Shown piece by piece: positions 23,860 through 35,479 of a DNA stretch of 64,000 nucleotides (within the stretch, counting starts at the first letter, position 1; each line of letters begins with the position of its first letter). Source of the DNA: Tretioscincus oriximinensis. Lineage: Eukaryota > Chordata > Lepidosauria > Squamata > Gymnophthalmidae. A model generated the notes under the pieces. It was not told where the DNA came from. It did no database searches and saw only the letters and a program-made list of their open reading frames with translations. Location of the stretch: contig JAJVDF010000459.1 of the NCBI GenBank assembly GCA_022410635.1, positions 416,517 through 480,516 of the forward strand, given 5' to 3'. The translations under genes and the position numbers were made by a program.

Positions 23860-24440
23860 GACCACAGCCCATCTAGTTCAGCAGTGGCCCACCAAGTGCA
23901 CCTGGGTGTGGACTCTGAATTAGAAGAAGGCAAAACCTGCACCTGTTTTTGATTCCCTGCAAATGTACTTCAGAAGGAGGAGGAGGAGGAAGAGAAGAAG
24001 AAGAACTGGGTTTTTATACTCCNCTTTTCTCACCAGAAGGGAATCAAAGAAGATTACAAAGGTACTTTTCACCTGAAGGCTTACATTCTAACTTCCCCAC
24101 CAGGCTCTGGTGGTTCCCATTTTATCTAGTTGCAGTCAGTTGCAATTTTTTGCAGTTCTTGCTTTCAAATAGCTGGGTAGGTTAGAGCTACATGCTAGTA
24201 GAAGGTGCTCACCCCTCCCCACATCCGACCACAGGGCTTCAAAACCCCATCTCTCAGATGAGAGACCGTCTCTTTAGCAACGGAGCCATTNGTGCTTGAT
24301 TATCACGTGCCTATTATTCGTGCTTACAGATCCATCTTAGTAGCCATTTATACTCTTGGCTTCCATGGACTAGTCTAATCCTGCCTTAAAGCTATCCAGG
24401 CTGCTAATTAGCGCCACCTCTTCTGTAAGCCTATCATAAG
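23860..24440 (-). repeat. CR1 3' end, antisense, interrupted by a SINE
   Basis: 23860-23969 carries GCAGTGGCCCACCAAGTGCA...CCTGCAAATG. It resumes near 24325 with CATTTATACTCTTGGCTTCC and AAGCTATCCAGGCTGCTAAT. The interval is a SINE. Confidence 0.75.
23970..24305 (-). repeat. tRNA-type SINE, family 2, antisense, near full length
   Basis: The + strand begins with a GAAGAAGAAGAA run and TGGGTTTTTATACTCC. It runs through CCCACCAGGCTCTGGTGGTT to CTCAGATGAGAGACCGTCTC...AGCAACGGAGCC, the inverse of the tRNA-like head seen at 55110. Confidence 0.82.
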
Positions 24441-24489
24441 GCTGATGGTCTCTGTTACTTCTTAATAGAATGTGGATTTTTCCTTAACC

Positions 24490-24715
24490 AGAACCAAACC
24501 CAACATAATTAATAAAAGGCATGTGGGAGAGTTCAATATTCCAAGGTATAATGACCAACTTTGGCAGCCTCCAGAGGCCAGAGTCCTGGATTGAAAACTT
24601 GTTAAAAGATACAAAACCAAGGGAAATAGTATATGGACAGTTCTCTGGGTGGAAAGATGTGAGAAATGGAATACTCCAGGGTTTAGACCTGGGACCAGTA
24701 CTGGAAGGGAAAGTA
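24490..24715 (+). repeat. CR1 ORF2 RT fragment
   Basis: The frame from 24521 reads WIENLLKDTKP...GQFSGWKDVRNGILQGLDLG, matching the WIENWL...SSGVPQ...LGPVL part of the intact CR1. A purine-rich GAAG tract follows (24720-24835). Confidence 0.7.
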
Positions 24716-25359
24716 AGTAAGGAAATGAAGAACAAAGGAAAAAATGGATGAAAGATGGAACAGAAGGAAGATAAACAAAGAAAAATAAAGAAGGAAAGGA
24801 AGAAGGAATGAAAGAAAGAAACAAGTGGAGGGAAGCTGTTCAAGAGACTGAATTTGAAACTCAGTTATTTTGGCCATGCAGTAATGGAGGATTTACTAGA
24901 AAAGTCCCTGAGTCTGGGAAAAATTGAAGGCAAATAGAGAAAGTGATAGCAGAAACCGAGAAGACCAGTTAATGCTTAAGAGGCAACAAACATGCGTTTG
25001 GACAGACCTCTGAGACACTAGAGGTCAGATGATTCTGCCATGCTGTGGTCTATTGGGTCACTGACAAGTAAAAAACAGGAAAACTCACATACTTCTGCTT
25101 TCTGTTTCTTAACTTCACATTTCAAATGACACCATTGGAGGATAGTTAAGAAATAGGAATTGTTAATTTTGTCTTTGGCCTTTGCTACCAGATGCTTTAT
25201 AATAGCAGCCCAATCCCACATTAGGTTCATTAGACAGCAGAGAGCCCGCTACAGACATGGACAACTATCGCCTCCCAATCATAAATCTTTGTTTATGAAG
25301 CTACGTCAAGAAGAAGCAGGTTAATCCAGTAATATAATTAATCAATTAATTAGTAACAT

Positions 25360-25560
25360 TTCTTTCCACTATATTCCCAAAGGTCTCAGACAGATCACAA
25401 TTAAAAAACATAAAAAAAAGATTAGAATAGAACAGTGCCTTCAAAGAGGGGATTTTTGGCTCTGAATGTGAACAGCATAGATGCCTGAAGTACCTCAGAG
25501 GGGAGAGAATTCCCCTACCTAGGAGCTGTCACAGATAAAGCCCTCCCACATGGCCACACC
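25360..25560 (-). repeat. L2 3' end fragment, antisense
   Basis: CATTTCTTTCCACTATATTCCC and CAAAGGTCTCAGACAGATCACAATT resemble an inverted L2 tail. CCTCAGAGGGGAGAGAATTC matches the inverted C-terminal coding region. Confidence 0.55.
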
Positions 25561-25564
25561 CCTT

Positions 25565-25735
25565 TGAGGAGTGAAGAAGAATCTGAAGAAGGAAAAGAAG
25601 AAGGAGAAGAAGAGGAGGAGAAGGAGGAGGAATCTGGTTTTATACCCCACCTTTCTCACCCGAAGGGACTCAAGAGTGACTTACAAGGTTAACCTTCGGC
25701 CAAAGCCTTATATCTATTGTGTCTTCCCCACCAGG
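25565..25735 (-). repeat. tRNA-type SINE, family 2, antisense, truncated
   Basis: GAAGAAGG runs, then TGGTTTTATACCCCACCTTT, CTCACCCGAAGGGACTCAAG and TCTTCCCCACCAGGTTA. The head is missing. Confidence 0.75.
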
Positions 25736-25800
25736 TTAGAACATAAGAACATAAGACAACATAAGAGGAGCCCTGCTGAATGGGGCCGGAGCCCATCTAG
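25736..25800 (-). repeat. CR1 3' tail fragment, antisense
   Basis: AACATAAGAACATAAGACAACATAAG, then AGGAGCCCTGCTGAATGGGG. It directly abuts the next, longer antisense CR1. Confidence 0.75.
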
Positions 25801-27690
25801 TTCATAAGAACATAAGAACATAAGAACATAAGAAGAGCCATACTGGATCAGGCCACAGCCCATCGAGTCCAGCATTCTGTGTCACACAGAGGCCCACCAG
25901 ATGCACCTGGGCAGTCCGAACAGAGGAAAGCAACATATGCTGCTCCTGTTCGTGACTCCCTGCAAATGGTATCTCAAGAGTCCTGCCTGTTGCTTCATCC
26001 CGGAGGCTACATCCAGACAACTATCTTAGTATCCATTTATACCTTAGTGTCCATAAACCTGTCTAGTCCTGTCTTGAAACTATCCAAGCTGTTAGCTACC
26101 ACTACCTCTTCAGGAAGTAAATTCCACAGGCCGATGACCCTCTGTGTTACAGAATCCTGTCTTACAGAATCCTGTCTTGAAACTATCCAGGCTGCTAGCT
26201 ATCACCACCATTTCTGGAAGTAAATTCCACAGGCTGATGACTCGTCTGCACATTAGTTTCAAGGAATGGTCCTAGTGCTGGTCCTAGTACTGCATGATAG
26301 AGAAAATATTTTTTCTCTATTCACCTTATCCACCCCATGCATGATTTTATACACCTCAATCAGATCACCTCTCAAATGCTGTCTTTCAAGGCTGAAGAGT
26401 CCCAGATGTTGCAGCCTGACTTCATAAGGGAGGTGCTCCAGTCCTTTGATCATTCTTGTTGCCTTTTTCTGCATCTTCTCTAGTTCCACAATATCTTAAT
26501 GAGATGTGGTGACCAGAATTGTGCCCAGTATTCCAAATGTGGCCTCACCACAGATTTATAAAGAGGCAAAACAAGCCTTGCTGACTTATTTTCAGTTTCA
26601 TTTTTTGCTGCTGCTGCATACTGTCTACCAACATCCCAAGATATTTTCCCTGCTAGGTCACAAAAAGCTTGGTACCCATCAGTTGGTAGGAGTAATTGGC
26701 GGGATATTTGCACTTGGTGCATGACTTTGCACTTGCTTAAGTTGAAGTGCATTTGTCACTTTGTTGCCCACTCATTCAATTTCAGTAGATCACTCTGAAG
26801 CTCCTTACAGTCACTTTTAGTTTTCACTACCCTAAACAATTTAATGTCATCAGCGAACTAGGTTGCTACACTATTTACCTAAGCACCCAGATCGTTTATG
26901 AATGTATTGAAAAGCAGAGGCCCCAGTACTCAACCCTGGGGTACTCCGCTATTCACTTCCTTCCACCCAGAGAACTGTCCGTTCACTGCTACCCTCTGTC
27001 TTCTGTCTTTCAGCTGTCTTTCCGATCCAAGACAAGGTCTCTCATCTTATTCCATTACTGTGGATTTTTTTTTTGAGCTTTTGGTGAGGAATTTTATCAA
27101 AAGCCTTCTGAAAGTCTAGATAGATAATATCACCTGGATCCCCTTTATCCACATATTTATTAACACTCTAAAGAATTCTAACAAGTTTGTAAGGCATGAT
27201 TTACTTTTGCAAAAGCCATGCTGAATTTCATTCAGTAATGCATGCTTCTCCATGTGTTTGGTAATGTTATCTTTGATTATGGTTTCCAACTCTTTACCTG
27301 GAACTGACATCAAACTGATTGGTCTATAATTTCCAGGATCACCTTGCGATCCTTTTTTTGAAGATTGGTGTTACATTTGCTACCCTCCAATTGACTGGCA
27401 TAGTGCCTGATCTTAGGGAAAGATTAAATATTTTGGCTAGAAGTTCAACAATTTCACATTTGAGTTCTTCAAAAATTATTGGGTGAATGCCATCTGGCCC
27501 AAAAGCTATGTGCACCACCCTGTGGTTGGCTGCCCTGAGACCTTCGGGTATAGGGCAGGATATAAGAACAAATAACTTTAAGAATTCTGGGACGAATGCC
27601 ATATGGTCTCAGGGATTTATTGGTGTTCATTTTGTTAAGGCTAGCAAGGACCTCTTCCCTTGTTATCTGTATCCAGTTTAATTCCTCTGC
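25801..27690 (-). mobile_element. CR1 LINE, antisense, about 1.9 kb, decayed
   Basis: Starts at its 3' tail with an inverted TTATGTTC octamer run (CATAAGAACATAAGAACATA). Its 3' UTR, ORF2 C-terminus (minus frames 26752-26480 and 26489-26259: LVLPLYKSVVRPHLEYWAQF and EVRLQHLGLFSLERQHLRGD) and RT N-terminal part (27313-27116: ALLNEIQHGFCKSKSCLTNL; 27602-27339: FGPDGIHPIIFEELK) follow. It is frameshifted throughout. A SINE piece interrupts it near 27510-27575. Confidence 0.85.
27510..27575 (+). repeat. SINE tail (L2-type) inside CR1, flanked by a long imperfect duplication
   Basis: GGTTGGCTGCCCTGAGACCT followed by TCGGGTATAGGGCAGGATAT and AAGAACAAATAA is the SINE/L2 tail. The CR1 around it repeats: ATTGGGTGAATGCCATCTGG before and CTGGGACGAATGCCATATGG after. 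Confidence 0.65.
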
Positions 27691-28711
27691 TGAGCATGAG
27701 CTTTCATGGACAAGTCTACTTCAAATGCAGATGCAAATTTTACAGGGCATATCAAAGCATAACAAAACTGGAAGAAAAAAAATAAGAAAAACCTATTTCA
27801 CCATCATGTACAAGCAAAACCAGGATATACTACAGTGGTATGTAAGGACTGAGTAACATATGTTGACAATTACTTTCAAAAAACAAATTGATTTTCATAG
27901 ATATGACTTTATTTTGTTACATCATACCAGCAAAGGAACTTCCAGGTTAAAATTTCACCTCTAGAAAGAATTCAGTGAAAAGCTTTGCACCTATCCCTTC
28001 ATGGTCTCATGACGTATAATACAGTTGTCTAATTTAATTACAGGCTAACGTAAAGGAAGTGTTTGGGTCATTGCGAAATCTCCATACAAATTGATTCTGT
28101 TTTGAAGTATTGCCCATGACTAGAATGGATCAGCTGCAATTAAAGAGATTCAAGCTACATGCCACAAGGAATTTTTTATCAATAATGTCACTGCGGGATG
28201 GCGAGAGGAAAATGCAGGATCTGGTTGGGTTCCCATAATTATCTCTCACCATCCGAGCATTGCGAAGTGTGAGCCTCTGCCTGTCTGGAGTCCTGCTGAT
28301 GTAACAGAGAGGTGTGTACTCCCAAGAATTGCAGTGGCGTGAAATTCCCACTCAAACACCTAGGTCATTTTCTACATTCATGCTAAAAGCAAGATAAACT
28401 CTATCACTATTCCAAGAAATGGGAGTTGGGTTTTCATTATGATGATGATGATGATGATGTACAGAATAGCAAACAAATCTGAAAGTCCCAGCAGAATGCC
28501 TGTAAGAGTAATGTTGATTACAATGGGTTTCAGTATAACAAAATTTCATTATAACAAACAAAATTCCCCTGACCCCTTGGTGTTTGTTATAACAAGGTTT
28601 CACCTGCAATGAAATTTAACTTATTAATTTACTCTTTCATTCAGAAAATCTACCAAGGGACACTGCAGTGCTTTGGAAATGAAGGCTGCAGGCACACGAC
28701 CACTTGAAGGG
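27691..28711. other. Intergenic stretch with a GAT microsatellite
   Basis: ATGATGATGATGATGATGAT-type run at 28440-28459. GTTATAACAAGGTTTCACCT near 28590 and an inverted CATTATAACAAAC near 28550 could be the end of a decayed DNA transposon. No gene is seen. Confidence 0.4.
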
Positions 28712-28852
28712 AGTTATGAACAGGTGCATATTTTGCTTTCCTTTGTTCGGACTGCCCAGATGCATCTGGTGAGCCTCTGTGTGAGACAGAATGCTGGACT
28801 TGATGGGCTGTGGCCTTATCCAGTATGGCTCCTCTTATGTTCTTATGATGTG
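28712..28852 (+). repeat. CR1 3' end fragment
   Basis: GTTATGAACAGGTGCATATT, TTCGGACTGCCCAGATGCAT, GACAGAATGCTGGACTTGAT, then the CTCCTCTTATGTTCTTATG tail. Confidence 0.85.
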
Positions 28853-29390
28853 TTAAAGTCTGCAAGGTGAGACATGATTGTGGAATGCAGCCATCACACT
28901 ATACCTTTAATCTATGTGGAATCAACGAGGCAATTAACCAGAAAGTAAATACTGAGCATACTCAGCCAGTGATTCTGCATTGTGCTGGGCTGACCTGGTC
29001 TCGCGGTATCCTGGTAATCCCGTTATGGATCTGTACACAAGCATGGCAATTTCGCAAAACATCAGCTAAAGAATATTCCGGGGCAAAGGATGTTTTTCCA
29101 AGTGCATTAAAAAACTCTGTTAACATGTAGAGAGAAGTCATAATCCTGTAAACAACTTCATGGTCTGAACCCCCCCTCGTGTGCCTGCAGCCTAACAAGA
29201 GACAGGTAGGCACCATGGACCTTTGTAGACTCTCTAAGTACAAAATGGGTTACTTCTTTGTAGACTTGTCTATGAAAGCTCATACCACCTACGTTTCTCA
29301 TGTTAGGCTCTGGCCTATTCTGTATCTGAGGCTTTCAGGACAGATCACATTAAAACAATGATAAAAACAAATAAAAGAGACCGACTAAGG

Positions 29391-29640
29391 AGAAAGGTTA
29401 GTTTGTATACACTGATTTTCTCAACCCAAACAGAATTAAAGCAGCTTACATAATCTTCTGTTCTTCTCTTCACAACAGACACTTTGTGAAGTATGCAGGG
29501 CTGAGAGAGCTCTAAAGAACTTTGTCTAACCCAAGGTTACTAAACTGGCTTTGTGGAGGAGTGCAGAATTGAACCAGGAGTCTTGCAGACAAGATTCTGA
29601 CACACTAACCATAAGACTAGACTAGCTGAACAACGATATG
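29391..29640 (-). repeat. Sauria-type SINE, antisense
   Basis: The inverted tail and body (CTGATTTTCTCAACCCAAAC, ATCTTCTGTTCTTCTCTTCA) run to an inverted box B (AATTGAACCAGG) and head ending CTAACCATAAGACTAG. Confidence 0.75.
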
Positions 29641-29789
29641 AGAAGGAGATGCTGTTCCTTCAACTAAGACCAGAGATATGCTTTCATCAGTTCACACGTA
29701 GAAGAAGAGTGCCTGATGCACTTCAGAGGAGAGATTATTTGATAATCTGGGTCTACCACCCTGTCACACATTCTTATTCCATTGATGAG

Positions 29790-30022
29790 AACTAGAAGGC
29801 ACAGTGTTACAGCAGTTAAAAGCCCTGGTGTTTCAGCAGAGATACCGAGTTCAAAGATCTGTGTTGTCTATCGAGTGCTATTCAAAAGCAAGAAATTGCA
29901 ATTAGATAAATGGGGACCATCAGAGCATGGTAGGGAAGATAGAATGTAAGCCGTCGGGCGAAAAATAAGCTTGAAAGCCACTTTGAGACCCTTTGGGTGA
30001 TAAAAGATTCTTCTTCTTCATT
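29790..30022 (+). repeat. tRNA-type SINE, family 2
   Basis: Head GGCACAGTGTTACAGCAGTT with a box B-like GAGTTCAAAG. Body GCAAGAAATTGCAATTAGAT, GGGAAGATAGAATGTAAGCC, then a TTCTTCTTC end. Confidence 0.82.
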
Positions 30023-30825
30023 TCTGAAGGCGCTCTGCTGGACTTGAGCACAATATACCTGTTCCTGCATCACCAGCAGATCTTAGAGTATGGTTATCTA
30101 AGAAGAGGCATTCCTTTAGGCCAAATCATGCACAGTAGTTAATAGTCAAGGATGCAGTTCTTTGAGAACCTGTAGGATGCATAAACCTGAAAGGCTTATC
30201 AGATAGTAGTCTATCCTGTAGCTTGCCCCAGTAAAGTCTTTTGAACTATCTTCAAGGACATTATCATTAAAGTTGCATCCAATCTACTGTGTTCTGTAGT
30301 GAAATCTCTAAGAAAGTCTTGCTGTGAAGGACTTAGCCTTTCTCAAAAGCACGGAAACTTGCTTTTTTAACAATATTTGACTATAAATCCCATGAGATTC
30401 TGGGAGCCTATAGCTTCCAAGAAGACCCATTTTCCTTCTGTTATTGACTGCTGCCTCCTCCCTGCCCCTTGTTACCAAGGTAGGCAAGTGAATTTGAGAG
30501 ACAGAAAAGCCTCAGTTTTAATAAATGTTGAGGTTTGAGGCTAATTTGGGGGTTTTAAATAAAAATTGCTATATTTTGCTGCCTAAATTCAGCAGGTAAA
30601 TCAGCTAAAAGGAATTGTGAGATAAGACTAGAGCTCTCAGAATTGATCACAGTTTTGCTATATGACTCCATCTTGATATGAAGAAAGCACATTGTGCTAC
30701 GGAATCAGCATAAAAGCACTAGGAGGAAAAACCATAATATTGTTCCTTCCTGACACTACCACTGCTGTATCCCCACCATTAGGTGTGATAAATCCTCCAT
30801 AATCATTGGGATCCAGTCTGGTCCT

Positions 30826-31053
30826 ATGTATAAGAATGTTGGACTCTTATTCGGAAGTCGCCCGGTTCGATTGTGCACTTCTCCTCAAAGTCAATTGGGT
30901 GACCTTAGGCTAGTCACAGTTCTTCAGAGCACTCTCAGCCCCACCTACCTCACACGGTATCTGTACTGAAGAGAAGAACAGAAGGTTATATAAGCTGCTT
31001 TGATTCCCTTTGGGTTGAGAAAAGTTGGATATAAAAATCAACTCTTCTTCTTT
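30826..31053 (+). repeat. Sauria-type SINE, near full length
   Basis: tRNA-like head with box B CGGTTCGATTGTGC, then GTGACCTTAGGCTAGTCACA, CTCAGCCCCACCTACCTCAC, GCTGCTTTGATTCCCTTTGG, GAGAAAAGTTGGATATAAAA and a CTTCTTCTT end. This is a clear head-to-tail copy with the Bov-B-type 3' end. Confidence 0.85.
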
Positions 31054-31273
31054 AACAGCATGAAGAAAAACTTGTCCAGAAGTGCTTTGAGAGAGAACAA
31101 TTCCTAAAGGGTAAAGAGCTCTAATACACATCTGTTGGGAAACCATGCTTTCTACACTGAACTTCCTCTCTCTCTTTCTTGTAAACCATCCGGAGAATTC
31201 TAAGAACAGGATGGGATAGAGTTACAAAGAAGCGAATGTACTTATGTCCATCTACATAGTGCAGCCTTACATG

Positions 31274-31437
31274 TATCATAAGAACTTCAGAAGAGCTCTG
31301 CTGGATTTGACTATAAAATACCTGTTCCAGCATCCTGCCGCACTCGATGGACCACCCATTGCTTCTGAGTATCTCAAAGTGGAAGACAAAGGTGAAACCT
31401 TCACTTGCTCTCAACTCCCTGAACTTGGCCTTTAGAG
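31274..31437 (-). repeat. CR1 3' end fragment, antisense, diverged
   Basis: CAGAAGAGCTCTGCTGGATT, CCTGTTCCAGCATCCTGCCG and CAAAGGTGAAACCTTCACTT follow the inverted CR1 3' UTR order. Confidence 0.6.
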
Positions 31438-31694
31438 GAAGAGTTTAGAAGAAGACACACACATGGCATTAAACTCAGGCAAAGGATTCATTTCCAATAA
31501 TAACAATAATAAATAAGGCTATTTGAGGTTTCTGACTGTGGCAGGATTACACCGAAATATAATTTAGGATTAAGGAAACTTCTCATCTGAACTCAGTGTC
31601 TGCAATCACTCTGTTCCAGGAATATATTTTGGAAGAAACTTTTCTGTGATCAAATAAAATCTGACTGCTCCTTCCAATCATGGCCAAGCAGAGG

Positions 31695-31850
31695 GTCTTG
31701 CGGACTAGGCCATCATTTATCTAGTCCAGCATCCCATCTCACCTAGTGACCCACCGATAGCTTCTTGGTATCTCAAGCAGGGCAGGAGCAGAAGATGAAA
31801 ACCTTCACCTGTTCTTGACTCCCTGCCCATGGCATTTAGAAGTTCAGGCA
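31695..31850 (-). repeat. CR1 3' end fragment, antisense
   Basis: ATCTAGTCCAGCATCCCATC, CTAGTGACCCACCGATAGCT and ACCTTCACCTGTTCTTGACT. Confidence 0.65.
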
Positions 31851-31934
31851 ACAGATGCAGATGGATGGGAACAAAAACAGCTCCTAAATTGTGATATTAT
31901 TAAGTTGTCTCTATTAAGTACCTATTAAGTTCGA

Positions 31935-32075
31935 TGGATTGGAATTTGTGGGTATATTCTAGTTCTTCTGCTTTTCTTTCAAATCTTCCTTCCTAGTTTC
32001 TTTGCTCAAGGACTGCAGTTCTGAGCTCTGAGATTAAATTTCCTGGGAGGCTAAAGTGTTCTGCAACAGGTTTCA
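31935..32075 (-). repeat. Penelope-like endonuclease fragment, antisense
   Basis: The reverse complement matches the + strand element 600 bp away at 32685-32830: it carries ACACACTGAAACCTGTTGCA, AGCCTCCCAGGAAATTT and CTGCAGTCCTTGAGCAAAGA. This is the C-terminal GIY-YIG region, frame broken. Confidence 0.7.
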
Positions 32076-32299
32076 GTGTGTTTCATGGGAGTTATAGTTC
32101 ATCTACAGTGGAGAGTCACAGTAGTTTCAGTTCTTGACTTTTTAAATATTTATTATTTTATTTGCATTCCTGTCCTACACACTAAAAAGTTTCAGGGAAA
32201 GTTTATGTTGATTTTTCATTACTATTCTTATCTAGACTCAGGGTAGAAGAGCTGCAGCTTTAATGGGTGTGGAAAAGAGGACATTTCAGCAGATGACCA

Positions 32300-32535
32300 T
32301 GGCTTGGGCCCTGGTTATCTGAAGGAGCGCCTTCTCCCATAGAGACCTGCCTGTGCACTAAGATCTCAAGGAAAACATCTTCTGTAGTTTCTTCTCTTGC
32401 AGAAATGCAATGTGTGGGGCACGGAGGGCCTTCCCTGTGGTGGCTCCCACCCTCTGGAATAGCCTAGAGATTCACCACATGCCTACACTATGAATAGGTT
32501 TGGGCACCTGATTAAAAACATTCTTCTTCACCCAT
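32300..32535 (+). repeat. L2 ORF2 C-terminal fragment
   Basis: TATCTGAAGGAGCGCCTTCT, GGGCACGGAGGGCCTTCCCT and TGGTGGCTCCCACCCTCTGG follow the L2 C-terminal coding order (YLxERL...GRAF.VVAP.LWN). The frame is shifted. Confidence 0.65.
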
Positions 32536-32545
32536 GGTAGTCAGT

Positions 32546-33285
32546 TTCAGAGAAATAGCCGTGTTAGTCTAGCAGAAAGTCCAGCAAAGGAGCTAGCAGC
32601 ACTTTGAGACTAACTTGAGAAAAGTGGTTGGCATAAGCTTTCGTAGACAGGTCTACTTCTTCAGATGCTCGAAATCAGATATTCAAAATGGAAACACACA
32701 GAAACCAGTTGCTGAACATTTTAACCTTCCAGGACATTCTCTCTCAGACCTCAGGACTGCAGTTCTTGAACAAAGAAACTACAAAGGAAGGTTTGAAAGA
32801 GAAGCAGCAGAACTTGAATACATTCACAAGTTCCAGGCCATCAGCAAAGGACTTAACAGAGACAATGGTTTCCTGGCCAACTATACATTCTTATAACGCA
32901 TGTTAAGTATTTGATTGATTCTCCACCAGACATTGCCCCTTGTTGCCCCAGGGACTTTTTTACATAAGAGGATTAGTTCCTGCTATTTACTGTTTTTTAA
33001 GGAGATTAGTTCCTGCTATTTACCTGCAATTCAACACCTCCCTACAGTTGCATATGCTTTGTCTTCTCCCATACACATTTCCCTATAAATACCTGACCCT
33101 GGCATTAGTCCCTCAGCATCTGAAGAAGTAGACCTGTCNACGAAAGCTTATGCCAACCACTTTTCTCAAGTTAGTCTCAAGTTATGCCAACCACTTTTCT
33201 CAAGTTAGTCTCAAGTTATGCCAACCACTTTTCTCAAGTTAGTCTCAAAGTNCTGCTGGCTCCTTTGCTGGACCTTCTTCACCCA
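32546..33285 (+). mobile_element. Penelope-like element fragment with inverted terminal repeats
   Basis: A partial ORF (32615-32896) is flanked on the left (32546-32668) and right (33118-33280) by the same sequence in opposite orientation. Left: CAGCACTTTGAGACTAACTT...AAGCTTTCGTAGACAGGTCT. Right: AGACCTGTCNACGAAAGCTT...AGTTAGTCTCAAAG. The right copy carries two extra tandem units of about 34 bp (33145-33245). A direct repeat of TTAGTTCCTGCTATTTAC lies at about 32965 and 33005. The RT domain is absent. Confidence 0.8.
32669..32896 (+). pseudogene. Penelope-like C-terminal GIY-YIG endonuclease region
   Basis: The frame ends PVAEHFNLPGHSLSDLRTAV, then LEQRNYKGRFEREAAELEYI and a GLNRDNGFL close. 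The His of xxHFNLPGH and the Arg/Glu of the R..RE..WI-like helix agree with the C-terminal half of the Penelope endonuclease. The GIY and YIG strands and the upstream RT are missing. The annotated start is only where the recognisable homology begins. Confidence 0.7.
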
Positions 33286-34067
33286 GGCTTTTGATTCCAG
33301 CTCCTTCTCCATTTGTCCTTGGAGGGAGGGAGGGAANGGCTCTTTTAAACGTCTTATTGATGTCATTTTTGTGTTGCTTTTAACCTTCTGTTACCTGCCC
33401 TGGGACCTATGGTGAAGGGTGGGATATAAATAAATAAATAAATAAATTTTTAAAATGTTGCAGGTGTTGCAACCTACAATTTTCTCTTTTACACATCCAT
33501 TAAATCTGCAGCATTTCCGTCTCCTTTTTTAAAAAATGGAAATCCTATCAGAAGAATTCGAGGTGCCTCTGCAGTCTGTGCNTTGGAGACTGCTGTAGTT
33601 GAAATCTGGATGCTTTTGTTGAAACTGCCTGGTTCCACCCCCTGCACCTCCCTGGAAGAGGGAATGGCAAACTGTTTTTGTACCTCTGCAAAGGAAACTG
33701 TATAGTGGCGCTTATGAATTCTGGAAAGGGCAGTAGCCCAGTGCTAGAGTAAATTGCCTGAAAAGCAGNGGGCTGCCATTCTGGCCACAATATCTCCTTG
33801 GAAATTGGCAAATATCTCTGTCAAAAAAAAAACTCTCATAGGCCTGTCTGACTAGTCAGGAATTGTGGTTTTCCAGCAGCATCAATTTAAGTCCCTTTCT
33901 TTACAAGGCTTTATTTAGGGAGATATTTTGGAATAGGGACAGCCATCCATATGCTAGTGTAAGCTATGGCAAACCCATGAAGACAATAGGATGCCATTCA
34001 AAGATATATCCCAACAAAGGTTGTAAAATCCAAGTTTTATGTTAGAAGAGAATTTTATTTCCCACAG
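33286..34067. other. Intergenic stretch with a short L2 tail
   Basis: 33285-33450 looks like a sense L2 end (CTGCCCTGGGACCTATGGTG, GTGGGATATAAATAAATAAA). The rest shows no gene or repeat I recognise. Confidence 0.45.
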
Positions 34068-34545
34068 TTATAAGAACATAACAGGAGTCCTGATGAATCG
34101 ATCTGGAGCCCATCTAGGCCAGCATTCTGTCTTACATTGTTGCCCACCAATTGCAGCTGGGCAGTACCAAGTAGGAGAAGGCAAAACCTTCAACTGTTCT
34201 TGACTCCCTGCAAATGGTATTTCAGGAATATTGCATGTTTTCCCATCCTCAGAGCNATTGATACACTGGTCTTCCATGAATTTATCTAATCCTGTCTTAA
34301 AGTTATCCAGGCTGCTAGCTACCAGCACATCTTCTGGAAGTAAATTCCATAGACCAGTGACTCTTTGAGTGAAAAAATAATTTCCTTTGTTTGCCCTCAC
34401 TCGCCTGCCCATCAGCTTCAAGAATGCCCCNTGGTCCCCTATTCATCTTATCCATACAAAGCTAGATTTTATATATTTCAGTTAGGTCACCCCTTAGACA
34501 CCATCTTTTCAGGCTGAAGTCTAGGTGTCTTCAGCCTCTAAAGTT
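34068..34545 (-). repeat. CR1 3' end and ORF2 C-terminus, antisense
   Basis: The minus frame 34421-34068 reads KLMGRRVRANKGNYFFTQRV, then LWNLLPEDVLVASSLDNFKT, the CR1 C-terminus. The 3' UTR and tail run to ATAAGAACATAACAGGAGTC. Confidence 0.82.
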
Positions 34546-35089
34546 GCTGAAGTGTATCGCACTACAGCTACATGAAAAACACATGATGTAGCAGTTTTAA
34601 GGATATTTGAGGTGATATTACCCATTATTCTGCTACAACAGTTCTCTAAATAACAGCTATAAGAATTTGTGAGGAAATGTACAGTAGAGAAGAAAGGGGA
34701 GGGCCTTCAGAGTGGTGGCTCCACCCCTTATCCTTCCATTGGAAGAAGCAGGAGTTCAGATTAACCAATCAACATATAGTCTGCATGCCTGGTGAAATCT
34801 CAAATATAACATATCCCACGGGCTCAGAACTAGATTTAAATAACACACAATTCGAGCAAATTAATCTGTTTAAATTCCAGAACTACAGTTACCTGTATTG
34901 TTGATATATTACTGATTAATCCAATGTCATCTAGTCTAGGATTGTGAAGTAGGAATCATGGCTGCCATAGCCTATAGTGGCATGCAGATGGCTGGCCATA
35001 CTCCTAACATAGATCCAAAAATAAGTTCTAGTGAAGAAAAAGTCACTGATTCCATCGTGACAATCTGGTTTGAGGAGAAAGTGGCCTTA

Positions 35090-35095
35090 TTCTAT

Positions 35096-35130
<35 letters not shown>

Positions 35131-35475
35131 TACATACTTATACCCCGCCCTATACCCGAAGGTCTCAGGGCGGCAAAAACAGTAAAACGTCAATACAAAA
35201 ATTAAAAAAGTATAAAACAATATTAAAAGTAAGGATAGAGATGGCATTTCTTCAGCCAAGGGCCAGGCAAAAGAGGTGCGTCTTCAAGGACCTTCTAAAA
35301 GAATACAATGATGATGATAGACGCACCTCGAGGGGGAGACTGTTCCAAAGACAAGGGGCAACCACTGAGAAGGCCGTAACCCGGGTTCCCACTCCACTGG
35401 CTGTTGAAAGGGGTGGTACAACCAGGAGGGCCTCTCCTGCAGATCTTGAGGCAGAATCTATTCCAGAATGTCGCT
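35090..35475 (-). repeat. L2 LINE 3' end, antisense
   Basis: Begins with an inverted tail, a TTTA run (35091-35132) and ACTTATACCCCGCCCTATAC, then CCGAAGGTCTCAGGGCGGC. Upstream coding in reverse gives FRRSLKTHLF-like and GRLFQ... C-terminal blocks with stops. Confidence 0.8.
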
Positions 35476-35479
35476 TGGC

